From assembly GCA_050951365.1 (NCBI GenBank), contig JBMNIX010000010.1, positions 124,001-188,000 of the forward strand: 64,000 bases of DNA, written 5' to 3'. The notes under the pieces are model-generated. The model was not told the DNA's origin. It did not search any database and saw nothing but the letters and a program-made list of their open reading frames with translations. The stretch's first letter is position 1. Each line of letters begins with the position of its first letter. This stretch comes from JAAYHG01 sp012735455 (GTDB lineage: Bacteria > Bacillota > DTU030 > DUMP01). This document shows positions 39,300 through 47,625 of this stretch, in pieces. Made by a program: the position numbers and the translations under genes.

Positions 39300-40600
39300 C
39301 TGTGCAGCCTGTCACTACATCCATAAGTGGTAGCATAACCGTACCCGGCGACAAGTCCGTCTCGCACCGCGCCCTACTCCTAGGTGCCATCGCCGAGGGG
39401 ACAACTACAATACACAACTTCCTCGCCAGCGCCGACTGCCTATGTACAGCGCACTGCCTTACAGCTCTGGGAGTCTCCTGCAGTGGTCTGGAAGGTAGTG
39501 CCCCAGCCACAGTTCAGGGCCGAGGGTTATATGGTCTTAAGGAGCCCCAGGACATCCTTTACGCTGGCAATTCCGGCACAACAGCGCGGCTACTCTTGGG
39601 ACTTTTGGCAGGCCTGCCTTTCACCGCCACCTTAAGCGGAGACGCCTCGCTGCGCCGTCGTCCCATGGGACGGGTAACCAAGCCCCTTGCGGCCATGGGA
39701 GCTCAGTTCCTAGGCCGCCGGAAGAATACCATGCTTCCGCTCACCGTGCGCGGCGGTAACCTTCAGGGAGGAGTCTTTAGGCTACCAGTGGCCTCGGCTC
39801 AACTCAAATCCGCACTGCTCTTGGCGGGGCTTTATGCCCAGGGTGAAACCAGCATTGAGGAGCCTGCTCCCTCCCGGGACCACACCGAACGCATGCTACG
39901 GCATTTTGGTGTATCGCTACACCAGCATGGCACCCGCACCACCATTCCCGTTAAAGGAGGCCGCCGGCTTACAGCGCAAACGGTGTTGGTGCCCGGAGAC
40001 ATCTCCGCTGCCGCCTTTTTCCTCGTGGCTGCAGCCATCATTCCAGGCAGCTGCCTTACAGTTCAGGGCGTAGGCCTAAATCCATCTCGCTCTGGTATCC
40101 TGGACGTCCTAACCGCCATGGGAGTACAACTTGAAATAACCAACCGATATGAAGAAAGCGGCGAACCCCGTGCTGACATCAGCATCGAGTCTCGACCGCT
40201 TAAGGGAACGTTGATCGCAGGTTCCCTCATCCCGCGTCTGATTGACGAACTGCCTGTATTGGCCGTCGCTGCCTGCTACGCCCAAGGGGAAACTGTAATT
40301 AAGAACGCGATGGAACTGCGGATTAAAGAAAGCGACCGCATCACCGCCCTAGCCCAAGAACTCTCTACCCTGGGGGCCGACATTCATGAGTTACCTGACG
40401 GGCTTGTCGTTCGCGGCCGCCCACTCCGCGGCGGTGTAGTGAACAGCCACGGCGATCACCGCCTGGCCATGGCTTTAGCTGTGGCGGCGCTTGGTGCTAA
40501 AGGGCCTGTCACTATTACGAGCGCTGAGTGTGTGGATATATCTTTCCCTGGCTTCTTCTCCCTCTTGCCCGGGAAGATTACTCTAGGCGAATGTCGGTAG
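39290..40600 (+). CDS. aroA: 5-enolpyruvylshikimate-3-phosphate synthase
   Basis: Transfers enolpyruvyl from PEP to shikimate-3-phosphate. The 436-residue protein has GDKSVSHRALLLGAIAEG, YAGNSGTTARLLLGLLAG (sequence GNSGTTAR, class II-like variations possible), RPMGRVTKPLAAMG, RLIDELPVLA and MELRIKESDRI. Last gene of the aroF-tyrA-aroC-aroB-aroA operon; aroK, aroE, aroD and the tryptophan/phenylalanine branches are not here. Its end overlaps the convergent small gene by 23 nt. Confidence 0.95.
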   Translation: MDVTVQPVTTSISGSITVPGDKSVSHRALLLGAIAEGTTTIHNFLASADCLCTAHCLTALGVSCSGLEGSAPATVQGRGLYGLKEPQDILYAGNSGTTARLLLGLLAGLPFTATLSGDASLRRRPMGRVTKPLAAMGAQFLGRRKNTMLPLTVRGGNLQGGVFRLPVASAQLKSALLLAGLYAQGETSIEEPAPSRDHTERMLRHFGVSLHQHGTRTTIPVKGGRRLTAQTVLVPGDISAAAFFLVAAAIIPGSCLTVQGVGLNPSRSGILDVLTAMGVQLEITNRYEESGEPRADISIESRPLKGTLIAGSLIPRLIDELPVLAVAACYAQGETVIKNAMELRIKESDRITALAQELSTLGADIHELPDGLVVRGRPLRGGVVNSHGDHRLAMALAVAALGAKGPVTITSAECVDISFPGFFSLLPGKITLGECR

Positions 40601-40889
40601 CCCCACTCTGCTCCAAGAGCTCGCGCAGCTGGTTGATGTCCCGCTTAGGTACCTCCATGGAGATGACTATCCCTTGGGTATCTCCGCCAATAGTGTTGGC
40701 CAAAGGCGACTCAACCCCAATCTCATCCTGTTCCGTTTGTAGATCGGCCACAACACCTGCCCCCGTTGGCTCAACTGGTCCAAAGCTAGAGACGATCATT
40801 TTGTCCCGGGTAAAGCCGTAGTTTTTCAAGGTGTCAATAGCGCCACTAGCCTGGTCTTGGCGCGGGAAGATAGCGATGATGCGCGCCAT
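40578..40889 (-). CDS. Small conserved-looking protein, possibly stress-protein-like
   Basis: A 103-residue soluble protein (MARIIAIFPRQDQASGAIDT start). The first half resembles the YflT/general-stress N-terminal pattern of a helix-and-strand fold that takes two residues before a Gly (KNYGFTRDKMIVSS), but I cannot place it with confidence. The C-terminal part has VISMEVPKRDINQLRELLEQSGA, a ferredoxin-like strand-helix pair. ATG at 40889 has GGAGGTGG 6 nt upstream, which is buried in the hairpin 40896-40927. Ends convergent with aroA. Confidence 0.6.
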   Translation of the reverse strand: MARIIAIFPRQDQASGAIDTLKNYGFTRDKMIVSSFGPVEPTGAGVVADLQTEQDEIGVESPLANTIGGDTQGIVISMEVPKRDINQLRELLEQSGATDIRLE

Positions 40890-40895
40890 ATAAAA

Positions 40896-40927
40896 CCACC
40901 TCCAAGGTTATTCTGCCTTGGAGGTGG
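40896..40927. terminator. 12-bp hairpin: terminator of nrdG and cover for the next RBS
   Basis: CCACCTCCAAGG (40896-40907) and CCTTGGAGGTGG (40916-40927) with an 8-nt loop. On the minus strand it follows the nrdG stop and is trailed by TTTTATAT; on the plus strand it is trailed by TCTCTTTT. The minus-strand 3' arm contains GGAGGTGG, the Shine-Dalgarno of the 103-residue gene. Confidence 0.8.
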
Positions 40928-40933
40928 TCTCTT

Positions 40934-41629
40934 TTATCCACGTACTGTAACATCACTAATCCACATGCGGATACGCTCGGCGGCATGTTCCAGGACTTCG
41001 AGCGGATACGGATGCACGTCCTCCAGTTCCGGCTCAAGGAGCGGTTTGCTGGGCCGAAACTGCTGCAAAACATACTTCTCTACCCCGGCTAGCTCTTTTC
41101 CAATGCTCACAAGGTCCTCCTCGTCCAATAGTCCAGGGACCACCGTGGTGCGAAACTCATAAGCCGGAGCCTCAGCCCTGATGATATCCACGCTGGCGGC
41201 TATGGCTTCCAGATTCACCGGTCCCCCTGTAAGCAGGCTGTATTTTGCTGCTGGTGCTTTTATGTCCATGGCCACATAGTCCACCAGTCCAGCGCGTAGG
41301 ATTGATTGCAGCAACTTGGGCCTGCTGCCGTTGGTGTCCAGCTTCACCTTGAATCCGGCCGTCTTAAGACGGCGCAAGAAGCCTGGCAGCGCCGGTTCCA
41401 GGGTGGGTTCGCCACCGCTGACACACACGGCCGGCACTAGACGACGTCGCCGCTCCATAAAGGACACTATCTTATCCGAAGCCCAAACCTCTTTTCCCCC
41501 TGGTTTCAAGACCAACTCGACGTTATGGCAGAAGGGGCAGCGAAAGTTGCAACCGCCAAGAAAGACTGTGCTGCAAATGGTACCGGGATAATCAACCAAG
41601 CTTACGGCTTGTACTCCCTCAATCCGCAC
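40934..41629 (-). CDS. nrdG: Anaerobic ribonucleoside-triphosphate reductase activase
   Basis: Radical SAM activase that makes the glycyl radical on NrdD. The 231-residue protein has GGCNFRCPFCHNVEL with the 4Fe-4S motif Cx3Cx2C, then the SAM-binding SGGEPTLEPA and LDTNGSRPKLL, AMDIKAP and FRTTVVPGLL. It lies 2 nt downstream of nrdD, so the pair is one unit, and a hairpin follows. Homologous activases exist for pyruvate formate-lyase; adjacency to nrdD decides the assignment. Confidence 0.92.
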   Translation of the reverse strand: MRIEGVQAVSLVDYPGTICSTVFLGGCNFRCPFCHNVELVLKPGGKEVWASDKIVSFMERRRRLVPAVCVSGGEPTLEPALPGFLRRLKTAGFKVKLDTNGSRPKLLQSILRAGLVDYVAMDIKAPAAKYSLLTGGPVNLEAIAASVDIIRAEAPAYEFRTTVVPGLLDEEDLVSIGKELAGVEKYVLQQFRPSKPLLEPELEDVHPYPLEVLEHAAERIRMWISDVTVRG

Positions 41630-41631
41630 CC

Positions 41632-43755
41632 TTACTCGCTCCCTGCAGCAACCTGGGTTTGAGCCACTCTGTCAACCTCCACTTGGAAGGTGCAACGTTC
41701 GCGGAACTCTTCTTTCTTACCCTTGTTCCAGTTCTTCACCGGCCGGTAATAGCCCACCACTCGGCTCCAAATCTCTGTCTCCCGACCGCACTGCGGACAA
41801 AGGGGCTGCTCGCCAGTCAGATACCCATGCTCCGGGCAGACGCTGAACGTAGGTGTAAGGGAAAAATAAGGCAGGCGGAAGTTACTAAACACCGTCTTGA
41901 CAACCTCAGCCGCGGTGCGAACATCGGTTATGCGCTCGCCTAAGAAGGCGTGGAAAACAGTACCCCCAGTGTACTTCTGCTGCAGGTCATTTTGGTTCTC
42001 CAGAGCTGTGAACAGATCAAGGCCGTGGTTCACCGGAAGCTGAGTGGAGTTGGTGTAGTAGGGCTCCCTATCACCAGCAGTGATGATATCCGGGTAGGCC
42101 TCCTTGTCCAAGCGAGCCAAGCGATAGCTGGTACCCTCTGCCGGAGTGGCCTCCAGATTAAAGAGTCGGCCCAACTCCTCCTGGTAATCCTGCATCCTGG
42201 CGCGCATGTAGTCCAACACCCTGACAGCAAAGCTGTGACCGGTATCTGTCTCAATTCCCTCGCCCAGGAGATTCAGTGCCGCCTCGTGCATACCCACGAT
42301 GCCAATGGTATTAAAGTGGTTTTCCCAGTACCCGCCGAAACCTTCCTTCACGTGGCGCAGGTAGAAGCGCGAGTATGGGTAGAGGCCCTGCTCAGTGAAC
42401 TGCTCTAGAACCTTGCGCTTGAGGACCAAGCTCTCCTTTGCCAGGTCCATCTTCTCTCCCAGGAGTGTCAGGAACTCGCCCTCGTCCTTGGCCAAGTAGC
42501 CCAGACGCGGCAGGTTTATGGTCACCACGCCAATGGAACCCGTAAGCGGATTGGCCCCAAAAAGACCGCCCCCACGGCGCTTGAGCTCGCGCACATCCAG
42601 GCGCAGGCGACAACACATGGAACGAACATCCTCCGGTTTGAGATCCGAGTTCAGGAAATTGGCGAAGTAAGGAATGCCATACTTGGCTGTCATGGCCATA
42701 ATTCGGTCAGCCACCGGTGTACCCCAGGGAAAGTCCGGCGTGATGTTATAGGTAGGAATGGGGAAAGTAAAGATCCGGCCCTTGGCGTCACCCTCAGTCA
42801 TAACCTCGCAAAAGGCCATATTGAGAAGATCCATCTCTTCTTGGTAATCACCGTAAACCGTGTCCTGTCTCTTGCCGCCCACAATCACCGGTTCCCCCTT
42901 CATGGTCACCGGTGGGTTCACATCGAAGGTAAGGTTGACAAAAGGCGTTTGGAAACCCACTCGGGTCGGCACGTTGAGGTTGAAAATAAACTCCTGCAGT
43001 GCCTGCTTAACTTCCGCATAACTCAGAGCATCTTTGCGGATAAAAGGAGCTAGATAGGTATCAAAACTGGCCAAAGCCTGCGCTCCTGCTGCCTCACCTT
43101 GCAGGGTATAAAAGAAGTTAGCAATTTGCCCCAAGGCCGTACGGAAATGCTTCGCCGGAGCACTCTCCACCTTTTGCGACGCACCCCGAAAACCCTGCTC
43201 CAGAATATCCGCCAGGTCCCAACCGCAGCAATAAGGAGCCAGAAGACCCAGGTCGTGTATGTGTAGATATCCCTCTATGTGGGCTTCGCGGATCTCAGGC
43301 GGGTAGACTTTCTCCAACCAGTAGCGCGAAGAAACCGCCCCAATGATGTGGTTGTTCAGCCCCTGTAGGGAGTAGTCCATGTTGCTGTTCTCGTTAATGC
43401 GCCAGCTCCCGCCCTCGAGATAACGACATACCGTCTTGTCTACGTCCAGCAGTATACGTTCAAAGCTACGCAATTGGGCATGTTGCTCACGGTAAAGTAT
43501 GTAAGCCTTGGCGGTACGAGCGTGGCCGTTTTCAATCAGGACCTTCTCTACCAAGTCTTGAATCTCCTCAACAGTAGGCACCGGGTTCATGCTCAAAGTG
43601 GCCACAAGGAGGTTTTCTACCTCCATTGCTAGGTTTTCTGCCCGCTCCCGATCACAGCCACCCACTGACTGAGCCGCTTTGAAGATAGCCGTTGCAATCT
43701 TGCTGCGGTCGTAAGGCACTAGACGTCCATCTCGTTTTCTAATTGTCTCCAGCAT
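41632..43755 (-). CDS. nrdD: Anaerobic ribonucleoside-triphosphate reductase (class III)
   Basis: Makes dNTPs from NTPs without oxygen using a glycyl radical. The 707-residue protein has an N-terminal ATP-cone (KRDGRLVPYDRSKIATAIFK), the barrel, and a C-terminal zinc site (CPEHGYLTGEQPLCPQC) followed by the radical glycine in SRVVGYYRPVKNW. I start at ATG 43755, where the ATP-cone begins, with GGGG and AAGGGA upstream; the frame is open 27 codons further. A likely promoter and NrdR box lie at 43848-43899. nrdG follows directly. Confidence 0.93.
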   Translation of the reverse strand: MLETIRKRDGRLVPYDRSKIATAIFKAAQSVGGCDRERAENLAMEVENLLVATLSMNPVPTVEEIQDLVEKVLIENGHARTAKAYILYREQHAQLRSFERILLDVDKTVCRYLEGGSWRINENSNMDYSLQGLNNHIIGAVSSRYWLEKVYPPEIREAHIEGYLHIHDLGLLAPYCCGWDLADILEQGFRGASQKVESAPAKHFRTALGQIANFFYTLQGEAAGAQALASFDTYLAPFIRKDALSYAEVKQALQEFIFNLNVPTRVGFQTPFVNLTFDVNPPVTMKGEPVIVGGKRQDTVYGDYQEEMDLLNMAFCEVMTEGDAKGRIFTFPIPTYNITPDFPWGTPVADRIMAMTAKYGIPYFANFLNSDLKPEDVRSMCCRLRLDVRELKRRGGGLFGANPLTGSIGVVTINLPRLGYLAKDEGEFLTLLGEKMDLAKESLVLKRKVLEQFTEQGLYPYSRFYLRHVKEGFGGYWENHFNTIGIVGMHEAALNLLGEGIETDTGHSFAVRVLDYMRARMQDYQEELGRLFNLEATPAEGTSYRLARLDKEAYPDIITAGDREPYYTNSTQLPVNHGLDLFTALENQNDLQQKYTGGTVFHAFLGERITDVRTAAEVVKTVFSNFRLPYFSLTPTFSVCPEHGYLTGEQPLCPQCGRETEIWSRVVGYYRPVKNWNKGKKEEFRERCTFQVEVDRVAQTQVAAGSE

Positions 43756-43847
43756 GTTTCCCCGTCCCTTCCTCATCCTCTCACCGTGGAGCATTCCCTC
43801 CCAGTGTTTTGGCGTTTCTTTTACCCTTGTCGACACCTTCGGGCATC

Positions 43848-43899
43848 ATACTACATATAGTATCGAATAAAGTATAGACCTACTAGATGATGTTGTCTA
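43848..43899 (-). promoter_or_regulatory. nrdD promoter with an NrdR-like box
   Basis: Minus strand TAGACA (43894-43899), 17-nt spacer, TATACT (43871-43876). Just downstream, ATACTACATATAGTAT (43848-43863) is a near-perfect palindrome resembling the NrdR box core (ACWATATATWGT); the AGTATAG segment over the -10 could be a weaker second box. The nrdR gene is in this window. Confidence 0.6.
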
Positions 43900-43904
43900 A
43901 CAGC

Positions 43905-43925
43905 AAAAAAGCCCCCTTCGGGCTT
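43905..43925 (-). terminator. Minus-strand terminator upstream of nrdD
   Basis: Minus-strand AAGCCC, GAAGG loop, GGGCTTTTTTG. No annotated minus-strand gene lies immediately upstream, so it ends a short transcript or insulates the nrdD promoter. Confidence 0.65.
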
Positions 43926-43971
43926 CAAGTCCTTCACTCTCTATACATCCTCCGCATTCACGCTCGTCCAC

Positions 43972-44000
43972 ATTATAGCTCTAATGTTAAATTTAACCAA
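43972..44000 (-). promoter_or_regulatory. Minus-strand promoter ahead of the terminator
   Basis: TTGGTT (43995-44000), 17-nt spacer, perfect TATAAT (43972-43977). The transcript from about 43965 would end at the terminator 43905-43925 after about 60 nt. The remaining sequence between this and 44152 shows no gene on either strand that I can support. Confidence 0.45.
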
Positions 44001-44152
44001 GATCTCAAGGCAGGTTAACCTTGTCCGACGTCCACCCCACAAGGAGTGCCTTGGCTTTAGCGAAGCTGACTGAGGGCAGGATTTCTTCCTGTCGGCACCG
44101 AATTTACTTCTAGTCACCAGGCCAACACAAGACTTGCCGGAGGTATTCCTTG

Positions 44153-45268
44153 ATGTTCGGACTAGCACCCGTCAAGGCTCCGCCTTCCAAAGCAATACTC
44201 TCCATACTCATTGTTGTCCTTTTCCTCTTTCCCTTGGTCCTTCAAGCTGCTCCCGTCGACCAGCCTTCCCTTCCCACCGCAGCCGAACAAGAACAACTCC
44301 AAGAACAACTCATGGCTGAAATCCTTAGTCTTGACACACACCTAGCCGCCCTCAAGCGAGAGGAGGCCCGGGCACGGCAACGCTTAGAGGAACTCCAGCA
44401 GGAGCTCAACCTTAACCAACAAGAAAAGGAAAATCTAATCCGGGCTGTACAGGCAGCGCAAGCAAACGTGACCCTTTGGCTGCGTTTCCTGGCTGAAGAT
44501 GGTGCTCTTACCTATTTAGACGTCCTGCTGGGCGCTGTTGATCTCACCGATTTCCTGCAGCGCCTGGACCTTGTTGCTGTGCTCATCGAAAGCAACATCA
44601 ACCGGCTGGAGCAAAGGAAAGAGCTACTGGCAACTGTATCCGCCCAGGAGCAGATGCTGACTGTACAACAAAACGAGATCAGCACTATATACAAGGCTAT
44701 TGCCGAGAGTGTGGCCGCTGCCGAGAAACTACGCCAAAGCAGGGCTCGGGCCCTGGCTGAAGCAGAGCGCACACTAGCCGACTTTGACTCTGTCGCTGCC
44801 TTGAGCCAGGCCTGGGAGGCCATTCTGCCGGACTTAGACCACCTTATTGGCCAACTACCTAATCTGCCTTGGGAAAGCCTGCAGCCGGATAGTTTAGAAG
44901 TCAACTACTTTCTCAGAACTGCATTCCTAACATATAACCAACCTAGCCTCGCCGCCCTTCTAAATACAGGATTGCCCGCGAACCAACAGTCAGAAATCCA
45001 GTTTTCTGCTGGCAAGCTTGTTCTAAACCGGCCCTCTGTGGACGGAAGGCCGCCCTACTCCATTACTCTTTCTTTGACTCCTCAGGAGCGCACTCTGATT
45101 TTTGAGCCCATATCGGTTACCGTTGCTGACACCACCATCTCGGCTGCTACGCTGGCCCCCCTTATGGCAGACTATGACCTGAGCTTAGAGCTTCCACTTC
45201 TGCCAGGTTCAAAGATTAAGAATGTCCAGCTTGAAGACGGACGGCTCCTACTCATGTTATCTGCCTAG
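44153..45268 (+). CDS. Secreted or membrane-anchored coiled-coil protein
   Basis: A 371-residue protein: signal or anchor helix (about 13-36), then about 170 residues of coiled coil rich in Glu, Gln, Leu (EEARARQRLEELQQELN), similar in layout to the N-terminal part of PcsB/EnvC-like murein hydrolase activators, and a non-coiled C-terminal domain (about 240-371) of unknown type. No catalytic domain is visible. ATG at 44153 has GGAGGT 8 nt upstream. Family unknown; a cell-envelope role is inference. Confidence 0.72.
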   Translation: MFGLAPVKAPPSKAILSILIVVLFLFPLVLQAAPVDQPSLPTAAEQEQLQEQLMAEILSLDTHLAALKREEARARQRLEELQQELNLNQQEKENLIRAVQAAQANVTLWLRFLAEDGALTYLDVLLGAVDLTDFLQRLDLVAVLIESNINRLEQRKELLATVSAQEQMLTVQQNEISTIYKAIAESVAAAEKLRQSRARALAEAERTLADFDSVAALSQAWEAILPDLDHLIGQLPNLPWESLQPDSLEVNYFLRTAFLTYNQPSLAALLNTGLPANQQSEIQFSAGKLVLNRPSVDGRPPYSITLSLTPQERTLIFEPISVTVADTTISAATLAPLMADYDLSLELPLLPGSKIKNVQLEDGRLLLMLSA

Positions 45269-45410
45269 GGCTACTGTCCAGAACCCTCTAGAAGGCAGCA
45301 GACTGGCTGCCACGCATGCTTGGGCCAGACAATTTCCCGTCTCCTGGAGGTACAACCGGAAGTCACGGCGAATACCCCAGAAATAGTAGTTAGAAAAGGA
45401 GGGCCAAACC

Positions 45411-45755
45411 TTGGCAGTCGGACACGAAAGAGAACTCACCGGCATACCCATGAACATCCCCGGTGCATCAGGAGCAACCAAGAAGGTACTTGTCGGTCCC
45501 AACGAAGGTTGGGATGGTTGGGTAATGAGGCTCTTTATCCTGCGTGCAGATGGCGCTACGCCCCGGCATACCCACCCCTGGCCGCACATCAATTACATCG
45601 TGAGGGGAAAAGGACTCCTTTTCCTAGATGGTGAGGAGGCGGCAGTTGAACCCGGTTCCTACGCCTACATCCCAGGCGGAAGCGAGCACCAGTTCCGAGC
45701 AGCAGGCGAAGAATTAACCTTCATTTGCATTGTCCCTGAGGAAGGGGACAAATAG
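45411..45755 (+). CDS. Cupin-domain protein
   Basis: A 114-residue single cupin barrel. Metal ligands are in motif 1, RHTHPWPHINYIVRGKGLLF, and motif 2, PGSYAYIPGGSEHQF. Small cupins can be metal-dependent enzymes or binding proteins; no substrate can be read. TTG at 45411 has AAGGAGGG upstream. It is followed by a plus-strand terminator. Relation to the preceding coiled-coil protein (142 nt away) is unclear. Confidence 0.85.
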   Translation: MAVGHERELTGIPMNIPGASGATKKVLVGPNEGWDGWVMRLFILRADGATPRHTHPWPHINYIVRGKGLLFLDGEEAAVEPGSYAYIPGGSEHQFRAAGEELTFICIVPEEGDK

Positions 45756-45789
45756 AAAAAGGTTGCAGACTAACTGGGACAACTCTCTG

Positions 45790-45821
45790 GGAAACCGGTA
45801 GCATTACTGGTTTCCTTTTTT
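45790..45821 (+). terminator. Intrinsic terminator of the cupin gene
   Basis: GGAAACCGGTA (45790-45800), loop GCAT, TACTGGTTTCC (45805-45815) with one G-U pair, then TTTTTTA. Confidence 0.88.
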
Positions 45822-47437
45822 ACCTCTGTGGCTGTTTAGTTTGTTGTTCTGTTTCATTCTTGGACCGCTCATCAGTTGGGGGTATTGGTTTCTGGTCGAA
45901 CCCTTGTCTTTGCCTATTGGTACTATACAGTTTTGACCGCGTCTGCATAGCCCACCAGGGAGCACGGAACACGATGTCCTGCTGATCTTTCAGACTCAGG
46001 GGAGCAAACCCCGCTAGATAAGGTATGCCGAACGAACGCAAGGTTGTCAGGTGTATAAGAATAGCCAAGACACCAAAAAAGATACCAAACAAGCCTGCAG
46101 TTGCAGCCAAGATAATCAGCGGCAACCTTAAGATGCGCACAGCGTTTATCATGTTGAAGGTTGGTATTGTGAAAGAGGCTACAGCAGTAGCAGCGATCAC
46201 AATAACCATGGCAGGCGAGATTAGGCCCACAGTCACCGCAGCCTGGCCAATAACAAGGGCCCCGACAATACTGATGGCCTGCCCCATGACACGGGGTAAG
46301 CGGATACCCGCTTCCATTAGTATTTCAAAGACAACTTGCATAGCAAGAGCTTCTACCACAGCTGGGTAAGGGACTCGCTCCCGTTGCACCGCCACAGCTA
46401 CGGCGAGAGAAGTAGGGATCATTTCCTGGTGGTAAGTGGTCAGGGCTACATAGATAGAAGGCAACAGCAAAGTCATGAAAAGCCCTAGATAGCGAAAAAC
46501 ACGAATCCCCACCGTCACCGGCCAACGCTGATAGTAGTCCTCGGGCGACTGCATAAAACAAGCGAAGGTGGACGGAACAGTAAGTGCCATTGGGGTACCA
46601 TCGGTTAGTAAAGCAATCCTCCCCTCCAGGATAGACGCCACACTGCGATCAGGTCGTTCTGTGAACCACATGGTAGGGAAAGGCGAAAAGGGACGATCCT
46701 CTATCATTTCTTCCAGGTACCCGCTCTCCAGTATGCCGTCCATCTTGATACGTTTCAGGCGCTGCCGTAGCTCGTCTAAAACTCTTTCGTTCACAAGGCC
46801 CTGCAGGTAAACTAGGGCCACCTCGGTCTTTGTAATCTCGCCGATGACCAGTTTTTTCTATACGCAGGTTGGGATGACGTAGACGGCGACGGATCAAGGA
46901 AATATTGGTGGCAATATTTTCAACGAAACCCTCCCGTGGACCCCGCACTGCCGACTCGCTCAGTGGCTCAGAGATCGCACGTTTTTCCCATCCCCTGGTG
47001 TCAACGAGTAGCGCCTCGCTCCATCCCTGGCCTAAGAGGCAGGTCTTACCATTCAACAGGCCGATTATAACAGCACCTACAGTAGCCGCACCGTGTACGC
47101 TTCCCACCGGGATACCTTCGTCCTGCCAGCGCTTAAGGCTGGCGTTAAGCGGAACCTCTGCCTGCTCTACCTGCGGCCTTTCCAGAAGTAGCACTCTAAG
47201 TAGTTCTTCGACTTCTTTCTTTTGAACCATGATTTCCACAATCACAATTTTACCGCCGATCTTCGCCTCCCGACTGATTACGTCATGGGAATTCCCCAAG
47301 GCACTTTGCAACGCTTTCAGGGCAGCGCGCGGCGAAGGCGGCAATGGTTTCTTATCCAGGGAAGCGATGGTTTTCTCTGGAGCTGGAGGAGAGTCTTGCT
47401 CCTTGCGCCTTCTAAACAAACGGGAGACCCTAAGCAT
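45820..47437 (-). pseudogene. Spore germination protein GerA family, one-base frameshift
   Basis: GerA-family membrane receptor subunit. Codons from ATG 47437 (MLRVSRLFRRRKEQDS) run normally through RGPREGFVENIATNISLIRR to RHPNLRIEK at 46858; there a run of six As (46852-46857) where five are expected shifts the frame. The second half resumes as ALVYLQGLVNERVLDELRQR and continues through five or so membrane helices to 45820. Homology to the intact GerA at 53551-55215 is nearly colinear. The gene stands alone, without gerB or gerC beside it. Confidence 0.88.
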
Positions 47438-47499
47438 GCGAGCCCTTCTTTCTCAGAAACCAACTGTCAGGTGTTAGCTTACCCATTATGGACTTCAAT

Positions 47500-47531
47500 A
47501 AAACAAGGCGGCCCTTAGTGTAGCCGCCTTG
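47500..47531 (-). terminator. Intrinsic terminator after folC
   Basis: Minus-strand CAAGGCGGC, 10-nt loop, GCCGCCTTG, then TTTTATTG. It lies between folC and the gerA start. Confidence 0.85.
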
Positions 47532-47625
47532 TTTACATATGTTTAATCCAAGCAAAGATTCAAGTATCCTGGACAGCTTCCGCTAGCTGATTATTGCCAG
47601 GCAGGATCGCCGAGCAAGGTTGCTT

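Noticed and set aside
43941..44168. 75-residue minus-strand frame beside the nrdD terminator
   Set aside because: Cys/Arg/Ser-rich with no RBS or similarity; treated as non-coding.
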